The position numbers and the translations under genes are program-made. Below, piece after piece: positions 8,156 through 17,340 of a DNA stretch of 64,000 nt. The notes under the pieces were generated by a model that was not told the DNA's origin, searched no databases, and saw only the letters and a program-made list of their open reading frames with translations. How positions within the stretch are numbered: the stretch's first letter is position 1; each line of letters opens with the position of its first letter. The DNA is from Novosphingobium sp. ST904 (GTDB taxonomy: Bacteria; Pseudomonadota; Alphaproteobacteria; Sphingomonadales; Sphingomonadaceae): assembly GCF_001298105.1 (NCBI RefSeq), contig NZ_LGJH01000166.1, forward strand, positions 304,647 through 368,646, given 5' to 3'.

Positions 8156-8650
8156 ATGGACAGTACCGACGAGAACTGGATGCGCGAGGCCCTGCGTCTT
8201 GCGGTGGAGCGAAAGGGCACCGACCCGTCGCACACCCCGATCGCCGCGCTGGTCGTGCTGGGGGACCGCCTCGTCGCCTCGGGCGTCAATCGTACCGCCG
8301 AATGCTGCGATGCCACCGCCCACGCCGAGATCGAAGCCTTCCGCGCCGCTGGCAAGGTGATGGGCGACATGCGCATCGAAGGCGCCACGCTCTATTCCAC
8401 GCTCCAGCCCTGCGGCATGTGCACCATGGCCGCGATCTGGGCAGGGGTTAGCCGCATCGTCCATGGCGCGGGGCGCGGCGATGTCCATCCGATGTACTTC
8501 GAGGATCGCCACCTCTCGACGCTCGATTTCGTGGCGGACGCCTACAAGGACGACCTGACGCTGAGAGGCGGCGTGCTCGCGCAGGATTGCGCCGCGCTCT
8601 ATTACCGGCCGTGGGATGATGTGCCCGAGGATCAGCAAGCGAACCTTTAA
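8156..8650 (+). CDS. nucleoside deaminase, CMP/dCMP deaminase fold
   Basis: This 164-residue cytosolic zinc hydrolase has the deaminase signature: THAEIEAF (zinc His and catalytic Glu, about residue 56) and LQPCGMCTMAAIWAG (two zinc cysteines, about residue 88). The C-terminal part (GRGDVHPMYFEDRHLSTLDFVADAY) looks like guanine or nucleoside deaminases, not TadA, which has another C-terminus. The substrate cannot be fixed from sequence; guanine or a modified base is possible. The ATG at 8156 follows closely on ruvC, so the two may be co-transcribed. It is convergent with the GT22 gene, with 4 bases between the stops. Confidence 0.85.
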   Translation: MDSTDENWMREALRLAVERKGTDPSHTPIAALVVLGDRLVASGVNRTAECCDATAHAEIEAFRAAGKVMGDMRIEGATLYSTLQPCGMCTMAAIWAGVSRIVHGAGRGDVHPMYFEDRHLSTLDFVADAYKDDLTLRGGVLAQDCAALYYRPWDDVPEDQQANL

Positions 8651-8654
8651 GCGC

Positions 8655-10157
8655 CTAGAGCCCCGCCCGCTCGATCGAGCTCTGGAGATTGTACACCGGG
8701 TCCGGCGTGCAGCTTCCCGGGCGAAGGTAGAGGCAGGGCTGCTCCTTCGGAAGTTGCCGGCAGGCGATCTTCTCGTACCCTTCCGCCCCTCGGGGGCGTT
8801 CGCTTCCCGCCAGCAGGGCATTGGCCGCCCGGGCAAGCCCCGGCGGAAGCGGTTTGCGCCCCTCCTGCACGCCCTTGGGCGCCACCGAGATCGGCAGGTC
8901 GCGGGGCAGGATCGAAGGCACCACGTAGAGATAGTAGGATTCGGCTACGGCAAGCCGGCAGACGCGCGGGTCCCGCGCGGCTGCTATCGCCAATTCGCTC
9001 AGCCCGCCGCCTCCGCGCATCGATCGGTAGCCGCCGGTCGTCGCGAAGGAGGCGAAGCTGAGCAGCGCCCAGATCGCCATGGTCGCCGCCAGTGGAAGCG
9101 TATCGCGTCGACCGGCCGTCCGGTTTCTCAGCAGCCAGTCCACCAGCGTCAGAGAGCCGATGCCCGCGATCGTCAGGGTGCCGAGCGTGGCGATCCAGAC
9201 GAAGCGGTATTCCTTGTGCGCGATCAGGCTGTGCGCAGCCACGGTGAGCGCGGCAGCGAGAAGCAGCGGGGCATATCGCCGCGCCGCCGGAACCACGGCA
9301 ATCACGGCGAACAGCAACGGTGCGGCGCCGAAATGGCGATAGAATTCGAACAGGTATTCAAGCGGCCCGCTGGTTCCGAAGCCAGCCGCCTTGCCCTCGC
9401 CGATGTTCTTGGTGAGGTTGGCGATCACCCAGCCGAACGGCACAGCGCCGCGCGCAAGATCGCTTGCCGCGCCGATTGCCAGCGCCGCGATGCCGCCGAT
9501 CGCCAGCGGTTTCCACCGCCTGACGTCGGCGAACAGGGCTGAAAGGGCGAGCACCGCCACGAAAGGTGCGAACTGGAAACGGACGAGCAGGCCGATGCCG
9601 AGCAGGAAGCCGCTGCCGGTGATCGCCGCGCGGCCGGCGGCGCTGTCCAGGAGCGGAGCGGCGGCAAGCAGGATCAGGGCCGCGGCAAGACTTTCCGACA
9701 GCAGCAGGTCGGAGAACAGCACGCTCTGCCACCATGTCGCCACGACGAACATCGCGACCAGCGCATGACGGCGGGACGTCAGCGCACCCAGTCGCCACGC
9801 GGCGGGAAGGGCCAGCAGCGTCAGCACGGCATAGCAGATCCGCGCGGCGTACATCGGCGCGAGAGTGCCCGGCGCCAGCCTGTGGGCGATCCACATCGGC
9901 AGGCAGAGAAGCTGCGGGATCAGTTCGTTGCGGATGCCGAAGCGCGTTTCCCACGGCAGCAGCCCATGCCCGGTGGCGAGCCGGTTGGCCTGTTCGAGAT
10001 ACTGCGCCAGTTCGTCGGGATGCAGCAGGTCAAGCGGGGCGAAGGCCAGCGCCCGCAGCGCCAGCGCAAGGATCAGCACGCCGCCTGTGACCAGCCACCC
10101 CGTTTGCCGGTCCCGGTTGCGCGTTCCGGCTGCGCCCTGCTGTCCGCTCTGCCCCAT
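8655..10157 (-). CDS. GT22-like (Alg9/PIG-B type) membrane glycosyltransferase
   Basis: This 500-residue integral membrane protein has about ten helices. After the first helix comes LLHPDELAQYLEQANRLATG and then LLPWETRFGIRNELIPQ, the acidic loop layout of GT22 mannosyltransferases of the Alg9/PIG-B class (HPDE, WE, IR). The motif AHKEYRFVW in the second half is also a GT22 hallmark. Such enzymes use polyprenyl-phosphate sugars on the outer face of the membrane. The C-terminal 100 residues are a soluble tail with several cysteines. The acceptor in this organism is unknown. The gene sits alone between ruvC and ruvA on the opposite strand and divides the ruv genes. Confidence 0.75.
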   Translation of the reverse strand: MGQSGQQGAAGTRNRDRQTGWLVTGGVLILALALRALAFAPLDLLHPDELAQYLEQANRLATGHGLLPWETRFGIRNELIPQLLCLPMWIAHRLAPGTLAPMYAARICYAVLTLLALPAAWRLGALTSRRHALVAMFVVATWWQSVLFSDLLLSESLAAALILLAAAPLLDSAAGRAAITGSGFLLGIGLLVRFQFAPFVAVLALSALFADVRRWKPLAIGGIAALAIGAASDLARGAVPFGWVIANLTKNIGEGKAAGFGTSGPLEYLFEFYRHFGAAPLLFAVIAVVPAARRYAPLLLAAALTVAAHSLIAHKEYRFVWIATLGTLTIAGIGSLTLVDWLLRNRTAGRRDTLPLAATMAIWALLSFASFATTGGYRSMRGGGGLSELAIAAARDPRVCRLAVAESYYLYVVPSILPRDLPISVAPKGVQEGRKPLPPGLARAANALLAGSERPRGAEGYEKIACRQLPKEQPCLYLRPGSCTPDPVYNLQSSIERAGL

Positions 10158-10253
10158 GCCTTCGTGCTAGCCGAGCGGCTGTGCCAAGTCATCCAGAGCC
10201 TTGGCGCTTTTCGCCCTTCCTTGGCCAACCGCGCTATGCCATAGGAACAAACC

Positions 10254-10862
10254 ATGATCGCCAAGCTTACAGGTCTGCTCGACGACACCGGCCCCGACTG
10301 GGCGATTATCGACGTCAACGGCGTCGGTTATCTCGTCCATTGTTCGGCGCGCACACTCGACCATCTCGGCATCCGGGGTGACAAGGTCGTCGTCCATACC
10401 GAGATGCAGGTCTCGGAAACCGACCAGCGCCTGATCGGCTTCACCAGCGGGGCGGAACGCAACTGGTTCCGCCTGCTGACGGCGGTGCAGGGCGTCGGTT
10501 CTAAAGTGGCGCTGGCGATCCTCTCGGCGCTGACGACCGAGGAACTGCAGCGCGCCTGTGCCGGCGGCGACAGCGCCATGGTCGCGCGCGCCAACGGCGT
10601 CGGCCCGAAGCTGGCCAGCCGCATCGTCAACGAACTCAAGGACAAGGCGGGCGGCATGCCCACCGTGCCCGGAGCGCCGGGCCTTGCGGCGGTGGCGGCA
10701 CCTGCCGGATTTTCCAGCGCCGATGCCGTTTCCGCACTCCAGAACCTCGGCTTCAAGCCCGCCATCGCCGCGATGGCGGTCGGCAAGGCGGTGGAGGAAC
10801 TGGGCGAGGATGCCGGGCTCAACGACCTCGTCCGTGTCGCGCTGAAGAAGGCGGCGGGGTGA
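10254..10862 (+). CDS. ruvA: Holliday junction branch migration protein RuvA
   Basis: RuvA is the four-way-junction-binding subunit that loads the RuvB motor. The 202-residue protein shows all three domains: the OB fold (MIAKLTGLLDDTG to about residue 64), two helix-hairpin-helix motifs (LTAVQGVGSKVALAILSAL and ANGVGPKLASRIVNEL), and a C-terminal RuvB-binding domain (ADAVSALQNLGFKPAIAAMAV). An AGGAAC ribosome site precedes the ATG. The gene is followed by a small gene and ruvB, presumably in one transcript. Confidence 0.97.
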   Translation: MIAKLTGLLDDTGPDWAIIDVNGVGYLVHCSARTLDHLGIRGDKVVVHTEMQVSETDQRLIGFTSGAERNWFRLLTAVQGVGSKVALAILSALTTEELQRACAGGDSAMVARANGVGPKLASRIVNELKDKAGGMPTVPGAPGLAAVAAPAGFSSADAVSALQNLGFKPAIAAMAVGKAVEELGEDAGLNDLVRVALKKAAG

Positions 10863-10944
10863 ACAAGGTTTTCGTCCCGCCCCAATGTCATCCTGAACTT
10901 GCGTCAGCGGCCTTGTCGCCGCGTGCTCCGGAACCGGCGCGGTG

Positions 10945-11091
10945 TTGAGGCGCCGGTATCTGATTGTGTCGGCGCTCGCGCTTGCTGCCGCGGCCGGTTA
11001 TCTGTCTATCCGCAATGACCTTGCCATCGACCATTGTTTGGACGGGGGCGGAGCGTGGGATTACACGAAGAAGGTTTGCCGTTTTCAATGA
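10945..11091 (+). CDS. small exported or membrane protein between ruvA and ruvB
   Basis: A 48-codon frame begins with TTG at 10945 (an in-frame GTG precedes it at 10942) and stops at TGA 11089-11091, overlapping the ruvB ATG in an ATGA junction. The product has a basic start (RRRY), a hydrophobic segment (LIVSALALAAAAGYL) and a short tail with two cysteines, CLDGGGAWDYTKKVC. The pattern C-L-D-x-G-G-x-W-x-Y followed by C recurs in small exported proteins of sphingomonads as far as I recall, but I cannot name a family. The stop-start overlap with ruvB and the sensible signal-anchor make it a credible gene. No function is assigned. Confidence 0.65.
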   Translation: MRRRYLIVSALALAAAAGYLSIRNDLAIDHCLDGGGAWDYTKKVCRFQ

Positions 11092-12137
11092 CCGATAATC
11101 CCATCCTTACCTCTGCCCGCCAGCCCGAGGACGTCGATGCGGCGCTGCGGCCCAAGACGCTTGCCGAATTCGTCGGGCAGGCTGCGGCGAAGGACAATCT
11201 TCGTGTCTTCATCGAAAGCGCCAAGTCGCGCCGCGAGGCGATGGACCATGTGCTGTTCTTCGGGCCTCCGGGCCTCGGCAAGACCACGCTGGCGCAGATC
11301 GTCGCGCGCGAACTGGGCGTGGGCTTCCGCGCCACCAGTGGCCCGGTGATCGCCAAGGCGGGTGACCTTGCCGCGCTGCTGACCAATCTCGAACACGGCG
11401 ACGTGCTGTTCATAGACGAGATCCACCGCCTCAATCCGGTGGTCGAGGAAGTGCTCTACCCGGCGATGGAGGACCGTGCGCTCGATCTCATGATCGGCGA
11501 AGGCCCTTCGGCGCGCTCGGTGCGGATCGACCTGCCGCCCTTCACGCTGGTCGGTGCGACGACGCGCCAGGGCCTGCTGCAGACGCCGCTGCGCGATCGT
11601 TTCGGCATTCCCGTGCGTCTCCAGTTCTACACTGTGGAGGAACTGGAAAAGGTCGTGACCCGCGGCGCCGGGCTGCTGGGCATCGGCATCGACAAGGGCG
11701 GCGCGACCGAGATCGCCCGCCGCGCGCGCGGCACCCCGCGTGTCGCAGGCCGCCTGATGCGCCGCGTGCGCGATTTCGCCCATGTCGCGGGCAGCGATAT
11801 CATCACTCACGAGATTGCCGACGACGCGCTGACGCGGCTGGAAGTCGATTCCATCGGCCTCGATGCGCAGGATCGCCGCTACCTGCGGATGATCGCCGGT
11901 ATCTACAAGGGCGGCCCGGTGGGTGTGGAGACACTGGCGGCGGGCCTGTCCGAGCCGCGCGACACGATCGAGGAAGTGATCGAGCCCTACCTGATCCAGC
12001 TCGGCCTCGTCGCGCGGACTGCGCGCGGGCGCTGCCTGAACGACATGGGCTGGCAGCATCTGGGCATGACGCCGCCGCAATCCGGAGGCCCGCAGGGCCC
12101 CATTCCGGGCGGCCTTTTTGATTCGGAAGGCGATTGA
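11088..12137 (+). CDS. ruvB: Holliday junction branch migration ATPase RuvB
   Basis: RuvB is the hexameric AAA+ motor that drives branch migration with RuvA. The 349-residue sequence carries Walker A GPPGLGKTTL, Walker B VLFIDEIHRLN, sensor I VGATTRQGLLQTPLRDRFG, the sensor II region GTPRVAGRLMRRVRDFA and the C-terminal winged helix (LGLVARTARGRCLND). The start MTDNPILTSARQPED matches the family; the upstream in-frame extension is discarded because it overlaps the small gene. The last residues form a Gly/Pro-rich tail. Confidence 0.97.
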   Translation: MTDNPILTSARQPEDVDAALRPKTLAEFVGQAAAKDNLRVFIESAKSRREAMDHVLFFGPPGLGKTTLAQIVARELGVGFRATSGPVIAKAGDLAALLTNLEHGDVLFIDEIHRLNPVVEEVLYPAMEDRALDLMIGEGPSARSVRIDLPPFTLVGATTRQGLLQTPLRDRFGIPVRLQFYTVEELEKVVTRGAGLLGIGIDKGGATEIARRARGTPRVAGRLMRRVRDFAHVAGSDIITHEIADDALTRLEVDSIGLDAQDRRYLRMIAGIYKGGPVGVETLAAGLSEPRDTIEEVIEPYLIQLGLVARTARGRCLNDMGWQHLGMTPPQSGGPQGPIPGGLFDSEGD

Positions 12138-12269
12138 GGGAAAGGCGGTTTCCGCCAGAAAACTGTCGGTTGTGTTTACAGACCTGTCTTTCGATAGTCC
12201 CGCTTCGGCACAGGTTGTGCGTTACATCGGAAAACTAACGCGATTTCCCGCTACGGGACTGTCGAAACT

Positions 12270-12296
12270 CGGTTAACGGCATTGTTCCGTTAACCG
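12270..12296. promoter_or_regulatory. perfect inverted repeat CGGTTAACGG-n7-CCGTTAACCG
   Basis: Ten-base arms at 12270-12279 and 12287-12296 flank the 7-base spacer CATTGTT. It lies about 90 bases before the frameshifted PEP-CTERM-like gene. No T-tract follows, so an operator is more likely than a terminator. Each arm contains GTTAAC, which includes the TTAAC half-site of the alphaproteobacterial cell-cycle regulator CtrA, but the spacing is not the usual TTAA-N7-TTAA. Confidence 0.5.
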
Positions 12297-12383
12297 CTCT
12301 CTGCGCTTGTTGATGGCAAGTCGGTTCAAGTGGTGTCGGTCGCAGTCGCACACGAGCCGAGCAGAACGAAGAGAGAGACGATC

Positions 12384-13268
12384 ATGTCGGTTCGGATGCC
12401 TTGGCGAAACTGTCTGCCTGTGCGGCGGGCTGCGCTATCATTGGCGGCGGCGCCGTCCATGTCGCCGAGACTCAGAAGAGCGGTGTCGAGTATCGCAAGC
12501 TGAAGTCGGCGAAGGTCGCGAAAGTGGCGAAAGTCGAGCGTCCGGCCAGGCGCCTCGTGCGCAAGGAGCCGGAACGGACCACCAGGCGCATGCGCCGCAT
12601 CGTCAAGCGGACCTGCTGCGACCAGCCGCAAGTGGCCATGGTGCCGCTGCCCCCGCCCTACATTCCGCCCGCCCCGCGCCGAGCTACGCCGGCGGCAGCG
12701 GCGGCGCGCCGGTCGTGATCGGCGGCGGCGGAGGCGGTTTCGGCGGTGGTTTCTTCGGCGGCTTCTTCGGCGGCGGCGGTGGTTCTAGCGGCGGCAACGT
12801 CATCATCAGCTCGACCAGCAGCGGTGGTTCCACCTCCAGTTCATCGTCCACCGGCGGACTGACGACCACGACGACCGGCGGATCGACGTCTTCCTCTTCC
12901 TCGACCGGCGGTCTCACGACCACCACGACCACGGGGGGGCTGACCACCACCACAACAACGGGCGGCATCACCTCGACGACGACCTCGTCCAGTTCCGGCG
13001 ATGTTTCGACCAGCACGAGTTCCTCCACCTCGTCGTCCAGTTCCACCTCCTCGTCCAGTTCAACGTCGTCGTCACGAGCAGTTCGAGTTCGACCTCGACA
13101 TCGTCGGGCTCGACCGGCTCGTCAGGTTCGACCACCACTTCGACCGGCGGAGATGGCTCGCCGCCTGGACCGCCGACCGACGTTCCGGCACCGCCGATGC
13201 TGATCCTGTTCGGCGCGGCGGCGGCGGCGGTGATCGGTCGGCAGCGGCTGGCCCGCCGCAAGACCTGA
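12384..13268 (+). CDS. Gly/Ser/Thr-rich protein with PEP-CTERM-like sorting signal, three frameshifts
   Basis: Reading across three frames gives one protein of about 290 residues. It begins MSVR, then after a shift before 12401 a signal-peptide-like LAKLSACAAGCAIIGGGAV and a Lys/Arg-rich, Pro-rich segment. After a second shift near 12680 comes a Gly/Phe-rich stretch and long runs of Ser and Thr broken by GG. After a third shift near 13070 it ends PPTDVPAPPMLILFGAAAAAVIG followed by RQRLARRKT. That tail has the layout of a PEP-CTERM signal: a VPAP motif, one hydrophobic helix and a basic end, processed by an exosortase-type enzyme. Surface anchoring and glycosylation of the Ser/Thr tract are inferences. 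The shifts look like sequence errors in repetitive DNA. Confidence 0.7.
12826..13130 (+). repeat. Ser/Thr-coding low-complexity DNA
   Basis: Imperfect short repeats of TCC/TCG/AGT (Ser) and ACC/ACG (Thr) codons, with GGCGG interruptions and one run of seven G near 12935. The region codes for the Ser/Thr tract of the PEP-CTERM-like protein. Such tracts vary in length between strains and are prone to sequencing and assembly error. Confidence 0.8.
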
Positions 13269-13295
13269 GTTTCCCACCACCGGGGGAAGCAGGAA

Positions 13296-13322
13296 GGGCG
13301 GCGCCTCGGCGCCGCCCTTTTT
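13296..13322 (+). terminator. rho-independent terminator of the PEP-CTERM-like gene
   Basis: GGGCGGCGCC, a TCGG loop, then CGCCGCCC and TTTTT, 28 bases after the stop codon at 13268. Stem and T-run are both strong. Confidence 0.85.
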
Positions 13323-13357
13323 CGTGTCCGGTCAGGTCGCCGAGGCAGCGCCAAAAG

Positions 13358-13395
13358 GAAAACCCCGCCCCGCGCGAACGCGGGACGGGGGTTTT
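13358..13395 (-). terminator. terminator of acnA
   Basis: On the minus strand a stem of CCCCGTCCCGCG and CGCGGGGCGGGG with a TTCG-like loop is followed by TTTTCCTTTT, about 30 bases after the acnA stop. On the plus strand it ends in GGGGGTTTT, so it may work both ways and back up the terminator at 13296. Confidence 0.8.
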
Positions 13396-13422
13396 ACCGA
13401 GCCGGTTAAGGCTGCCGGTCGC

Positions 13423-16091
13423 TTAGGCGGCCAGCTTGCGCAGCACGTACTGCAGGATGCCGCCGTTGTTGAAGTATTCCACTTCGTTGGCGGTATCGAT
13501 GCGGCAGAGCGCGGTGAAGGTGAAGGTCGAACCATCCGGACGGGTCACTTCGACTTCCACGTCCTGGCGCGGCTTGAGGCTGGCAACGCCCTTGATCGTG
13601 AAGGCGTCGTCGCCGGTCAGGCCGAGCGACTGGCGGCTGTCGCCGTCCTTGAACTGCAGCGGAAGCACGCCCATGCCGACCAGGTTCGAACGGTGGATAC
13701 GCTCGAAGCTCTCGACGATCACGGCGCGGACGCCGAGCAGGTTGGTGCCCTTGGCCGCCCAGTCGCGCGATGAACCGGTGCCGTACTCCTTGCCGGCCAC
13801 GACCACCATCGGCGTGCCTTCGGCCTTGTACTTCTGCGCCACGTCGTAGACCGGCAGGACCTCTTCACCGAAGCGGCTCATGCCGCCTTCGATGCCGGGG
13901 ACCATTTCGTTGCGGATGCGGATGTTTGCAAAGGTGCCGCGCATCATGACTTCGTGATGGCCACGGCGCGAACCGTAGGAGTTGAAGTCCGCCTTGGCGA
14001 CCTGGTGCTCCATCAGCCACTGGCCTGCCGGGCTGTCGGCCTTGATCGAACCGGCCGGCGAGATGTGGTCGGTGGTGATCGAATCGCCGAGGATAAGCAG
14101 GGGCTTCGCCTCGATGATGTCGTTCACCGGCGCCGGGGTCATTTCCATGCCCTCGAAGTAGGGCGGGTTGGCGACGTAGGTCGAACCGGCGCGCCACGAG
14201 TAGGTGTCCGAACCGACGACGTTGATCGCCTGCCAGTGCTTGTCGCCCTTGTAGACGTCGGCATAGCGGGCCTGGAACATGCCGCGATCGACGCAGGCAT
14301 TCATCGTGGTGCTGACTTCGAGGTTGGTCGGCCAGATGTCCTTGAGGTAGACGTCCACGCCGTCCTTGCTCACGCCGATCGGGGTGGTGGTGAAGTCTTC
14401 CACCACGGTGCCCTTCAGAGCGTAGGCGACGACCAGCGGCGGCGAGGCCAGGAAGTTCGCGCGCACGTCCGGCGAGACGCGGCCTTCGAAGTTGCGGTTG
14501 CCAGAGATGACCGCCGAGGCGACGAGGCCGTTCTCGTTGATCGCCTTCGAGATCGGTTCCGCGAGCGGCCCGAGTTACCGATGCAGGTGGTGCAGCCGTA
14601 GCCGACAAGGTTGAAGCCGATGTTGTCGAGGTGCGACTGGAGACCGGCCTTGTTCAGGTAGTCGGTGACGACCTGCGAACCCGGTGCCAGCGAGGTCTTG
14701 ACCCAGGGCTTGGGCTTCAGGCCCAGTTCGTCGGCCTTCTTGGCGACGAGACCTGCCGCAACCAGCACGCCCGGGTTCGAGGTGTTGGTGCACGAGGTGA
14801 TGGCGGCGATCATGACGTCGCCGTCACCGATGTCGAAGTCCTTGCCTTCCACGGGAACGCGGGTGGCGGTCTTCTTGTAGGTGTCGGCCATGTCCTTGTT
14901 GAACACGTCGTCGACGTCGGGAAGCGCGACCCAGTCCTGCGGACGCTTGGGGCCGGCGAGCGACGGCACGAGGTCGACATGTCGAGTTCGAGGGTCGAGG
15001 AGAAGATCGGGTCGGCGGCGGCCGGGTCGATCCAGAAGCCCTGTTCCTTGGCATAGGCTTCGACGAGGGCGATCTGCTCTTCCTCGCGGCCGGTGAGGCG
15101 CAGGTAGTCGATGGTCTTTTCGTCGATGCCGAAGAAGCCGCAGGTGGCGCCGTATTCCGGGGCCATGTTGGCCAGCGTCGCACGGTCGGCAAGGCTCAGC
15201 GAGGCGAGGCCGGGGCCGAAGTATTCGACGAAGCGGCCGACCACGCCGTGCTTGCGCAGCATGGCGGTGCAGGTCAGCACGAGATCGGTGGCGGTGACGC
15301 CTTCCTGAAGCTCGCCGGTCAGCTTGAAGCCGACGACTTCGGGGATGAGCATCGAGACCGGCTGGCCGAGCATCGCGGCTTCCGCCTCGATGCGCCCACG
15401 CCCCAGCCCAGCACGCCCAGGCCGTTGACCATGGTGGTGTGGCTGTCGGTGCCGACGCAGGTGTCGGGATAGCGACCAGTTCACCGTTCTGGTCTTCGCT
15501 CGACCAAACGGTCTTGGCGATGTTTTCCAGGTTCACCTGGTGGCAGATGCCGGTGCCCGGGGGAACGGCATAGAAGTTGTCGAGCGACTTGGAGCCCCAC
15601 TTGAGGAAGTCGTAGCGCTCCATGTTGCGCTGGTATTCGATTTCCACGTTCTCTTCGAACGCCTTGGGGTGGCCGAATTCGTCGACCATGACCGAGTGGT
15701 CGATCACCAGGTTCACGGGAACCAGCGGGTTGATCTTGCTGGTGTCGCCGCCGAGGGTGGCGATGGCATCGCGCATGGCGGCCAGGTCGACCACGCAGGG
15801 AACGCCGGTGAAGTCCTGAAGCAGAACGCGGGCGGGACGGTACTGGATCTCGTCGCCGGTAACCGGGTTCTTCTGCCAGTCGGCAACCGACTGGATGTCC
15901 TTGGTCGAGACGGTGAAGCCGCCGTCCTCGAAGCGCAGGAGGTTTTCAAGAAGGACCTTCATCGAGAAGGGAAGGCGCGAAACGTCGCCAACCTTCTCGG
16001 CAGCCTTCTTGAGGGAGTAGTAGGCGATCTGCTTGCCGCCGACTGTCATGGTGCTGCGGGTGCCGAGCGTATCCTGTCCGACCTGGGTCAT
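13423..16091 (-). CDS. acnA: aconitate hydratase AcnA, four frameshifts
   Basis: Aconitase interconverts citrate and isocitrate in the TCA cycle using a [4Fe-4S] cluster. The protein of about 890 residues starts [15 protein letters not shown] after an AAGGGG ribosome site and ends QYVLRKLAA. Cluster cysteines are visible in [11 protein letters not shown] and [11 protein letters not shown]; the swivel domain holds [10 protein letters not shown]. Frames break near 15471 ([13 protein letters not shown]), 15400 (GWGVGGIEAEAA), 14982 (ELDMSTLVPSLAG) and 14569 (NSGPLAEPI). Each is mended by one base, and both sides are perfectly conserved. It is an essential-type gene with no visible second copy here, so sequence errors are the best explanation. 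Confidence 0.95.
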
Positions 16092-16261
16092 ATTGGGTAT
16101 TATCCCCTTCTGTATGGAGCGTGCCACGTGAAGAGCGGCTATTCCGAAACCCACTAGCCCAGGTTCCGAAAATCATCGCCGTGCTGCATCGCGACAAGCG
16201 GATTCTTCGGCCCCGCCGATGCGCGTTCGCGGCCCTCAGGTCAAGGGGGCGTGCGTGGTGA

Positions 16262-17161
16262 CTAGGACTCGACTTTTGCGTTTCTTGCACCTGTCCAGCA
16301 GCCGATCATGATGAGAATCGTCCCGGCAACGGTGGAGACATCAAGTCGCTCCCCGAACATCAGCCAGCCCAGCAGGGCGGCCCAGAAGAAGCCGGTATAT
16401 TCGATCGGCAGCAGCACTTGCGTCTCGGCACGGGCATAGCCCCAGGACAGGAACAGCAGGGCACTTGTCGCCAGCGCCGCTCCGGCAAGGATGAGAACCA
16501 GGCTCCGCCCATCCGGCACGACCGCGAACCAGGGCGAAAAAGCCAGGAAAATCAGCGTAACGAGCAGGTTCTGGAACTGCGCGATCTCCACCGGCCCTGC
16601 CAGCAGCGCCTGTTTGCGCTGGAGAACGAGGTTGATCGCATAGAACACGGCGGAGAGCAGGATCGCGGTCGTGCCCTCTATCGCCTCGTTCGAATAGCTC
16701 CCCGCGCCGAAGCGTCCGGCGCCGATCACCAGCACGCCCAGAATGCCCAGCAGCGAGGCGACGATGGCGCGGCGGCGGATCGTCTCCCCCAGCAGGATCG
16801 CGGCGAAATAGAGCGCGATGATCGGCGAGACGAAGGAAATCGCGATTCCCTCGGCCATAGGAATTCGTACCAGGCCATAGAAAAACAGCGCAGCCATCGC
16901 CGAAGTGATCGCCGCGCGCAGGGCGTGGACCTTCAGTACCGCGCGCGAGGGTACCGGGCGGCCCGCGACGAGCCAGAGCGGAAGGGTGAGGATCGTGCCG
17001 AAGAGATTGCGCAGCAGCAGCGCGGTAAACACGCCGATCGCGATGGAGGCGCCCTTGATCGCGGCGTCCATCGCGCTGAACGTGGCGATCCCCGCAATCA
17101 CCGCAAGCACCGGCAGGACTGAGGGACGATGGTCCGAAAGGGGGGCTGCGGCTGTACTCAT
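16262..17161 (-). CDS. DMT superfamily permease (two EamA domains)
   Basis: About 299 residues forming ten membrane helices arranged as two EamA repeats (roughly residues 15-145 and 155-285). Typical features are the early AIAGIATFSAMDAAIKGAS and the repeat-ending LLGETIRRRAIVASLLGILGVLVI and LMFGERLDVSTVAGTILIMIG. Members export metabolites or amino acids; the substrate cannot be read from sequence. The ATG at 17161 (MSTAAAPLSDHRP) is preferred over an upstream one because the first 31 residues of the longer form are not membrane-like and CAGGG precedes it. The gene is divergent from the L,D-transpeptidase. Confidence 0.85.
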   Translation of the reverse strand: MSTAAAPLSDHRPSVLPVLAVIAGIATFSAMDAAIKGASIAIGVFTALLLRNLFGTILTLPLWLVAGRPVPSRAVLKVHALRAAITSAMAALFFYGLVRIPMAEGIAISFVSPIIALYFAAILLGETIRRRAIVASLLGILGVLVIGAGRFGAGSYSNEAIEGTTAILLSAVFYAINLVLQRKQALLAGPVEIAQFQNLLVTLIFLAFSPWFAVVPDGRSLVLILAGAALATSALLFLSWGYARAETQVLLPIEYTGFFWAALLGWLMFGERLDVSTVAGTILIMIGCWTGARNAKVES

Positions 17162-17340
17162 CAGGCCCTGCCTGTCGCCGGGCGCAAGCCTCCAGGCAAG
17201 CAATTCATCGCAGCGACAGGCGAAATCCTTGATGTAGGCCTTATATAGGGGCAAAGCGGGGACTATCGGCAGCCGTCTTCACATGGCTGCGTTTCCTCCT
17301 TGCATCACACACGCATCACTACGGGCAGGTTCAGATCACA

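Noticed and set aside
12826..13130. Repeated DNA that at first resembles a CRISPR or satellite array
   Set aside because: The repeats are in-frame Ser and Thr codons of a low-complexity protein, with no constant repeat length and no spacers.
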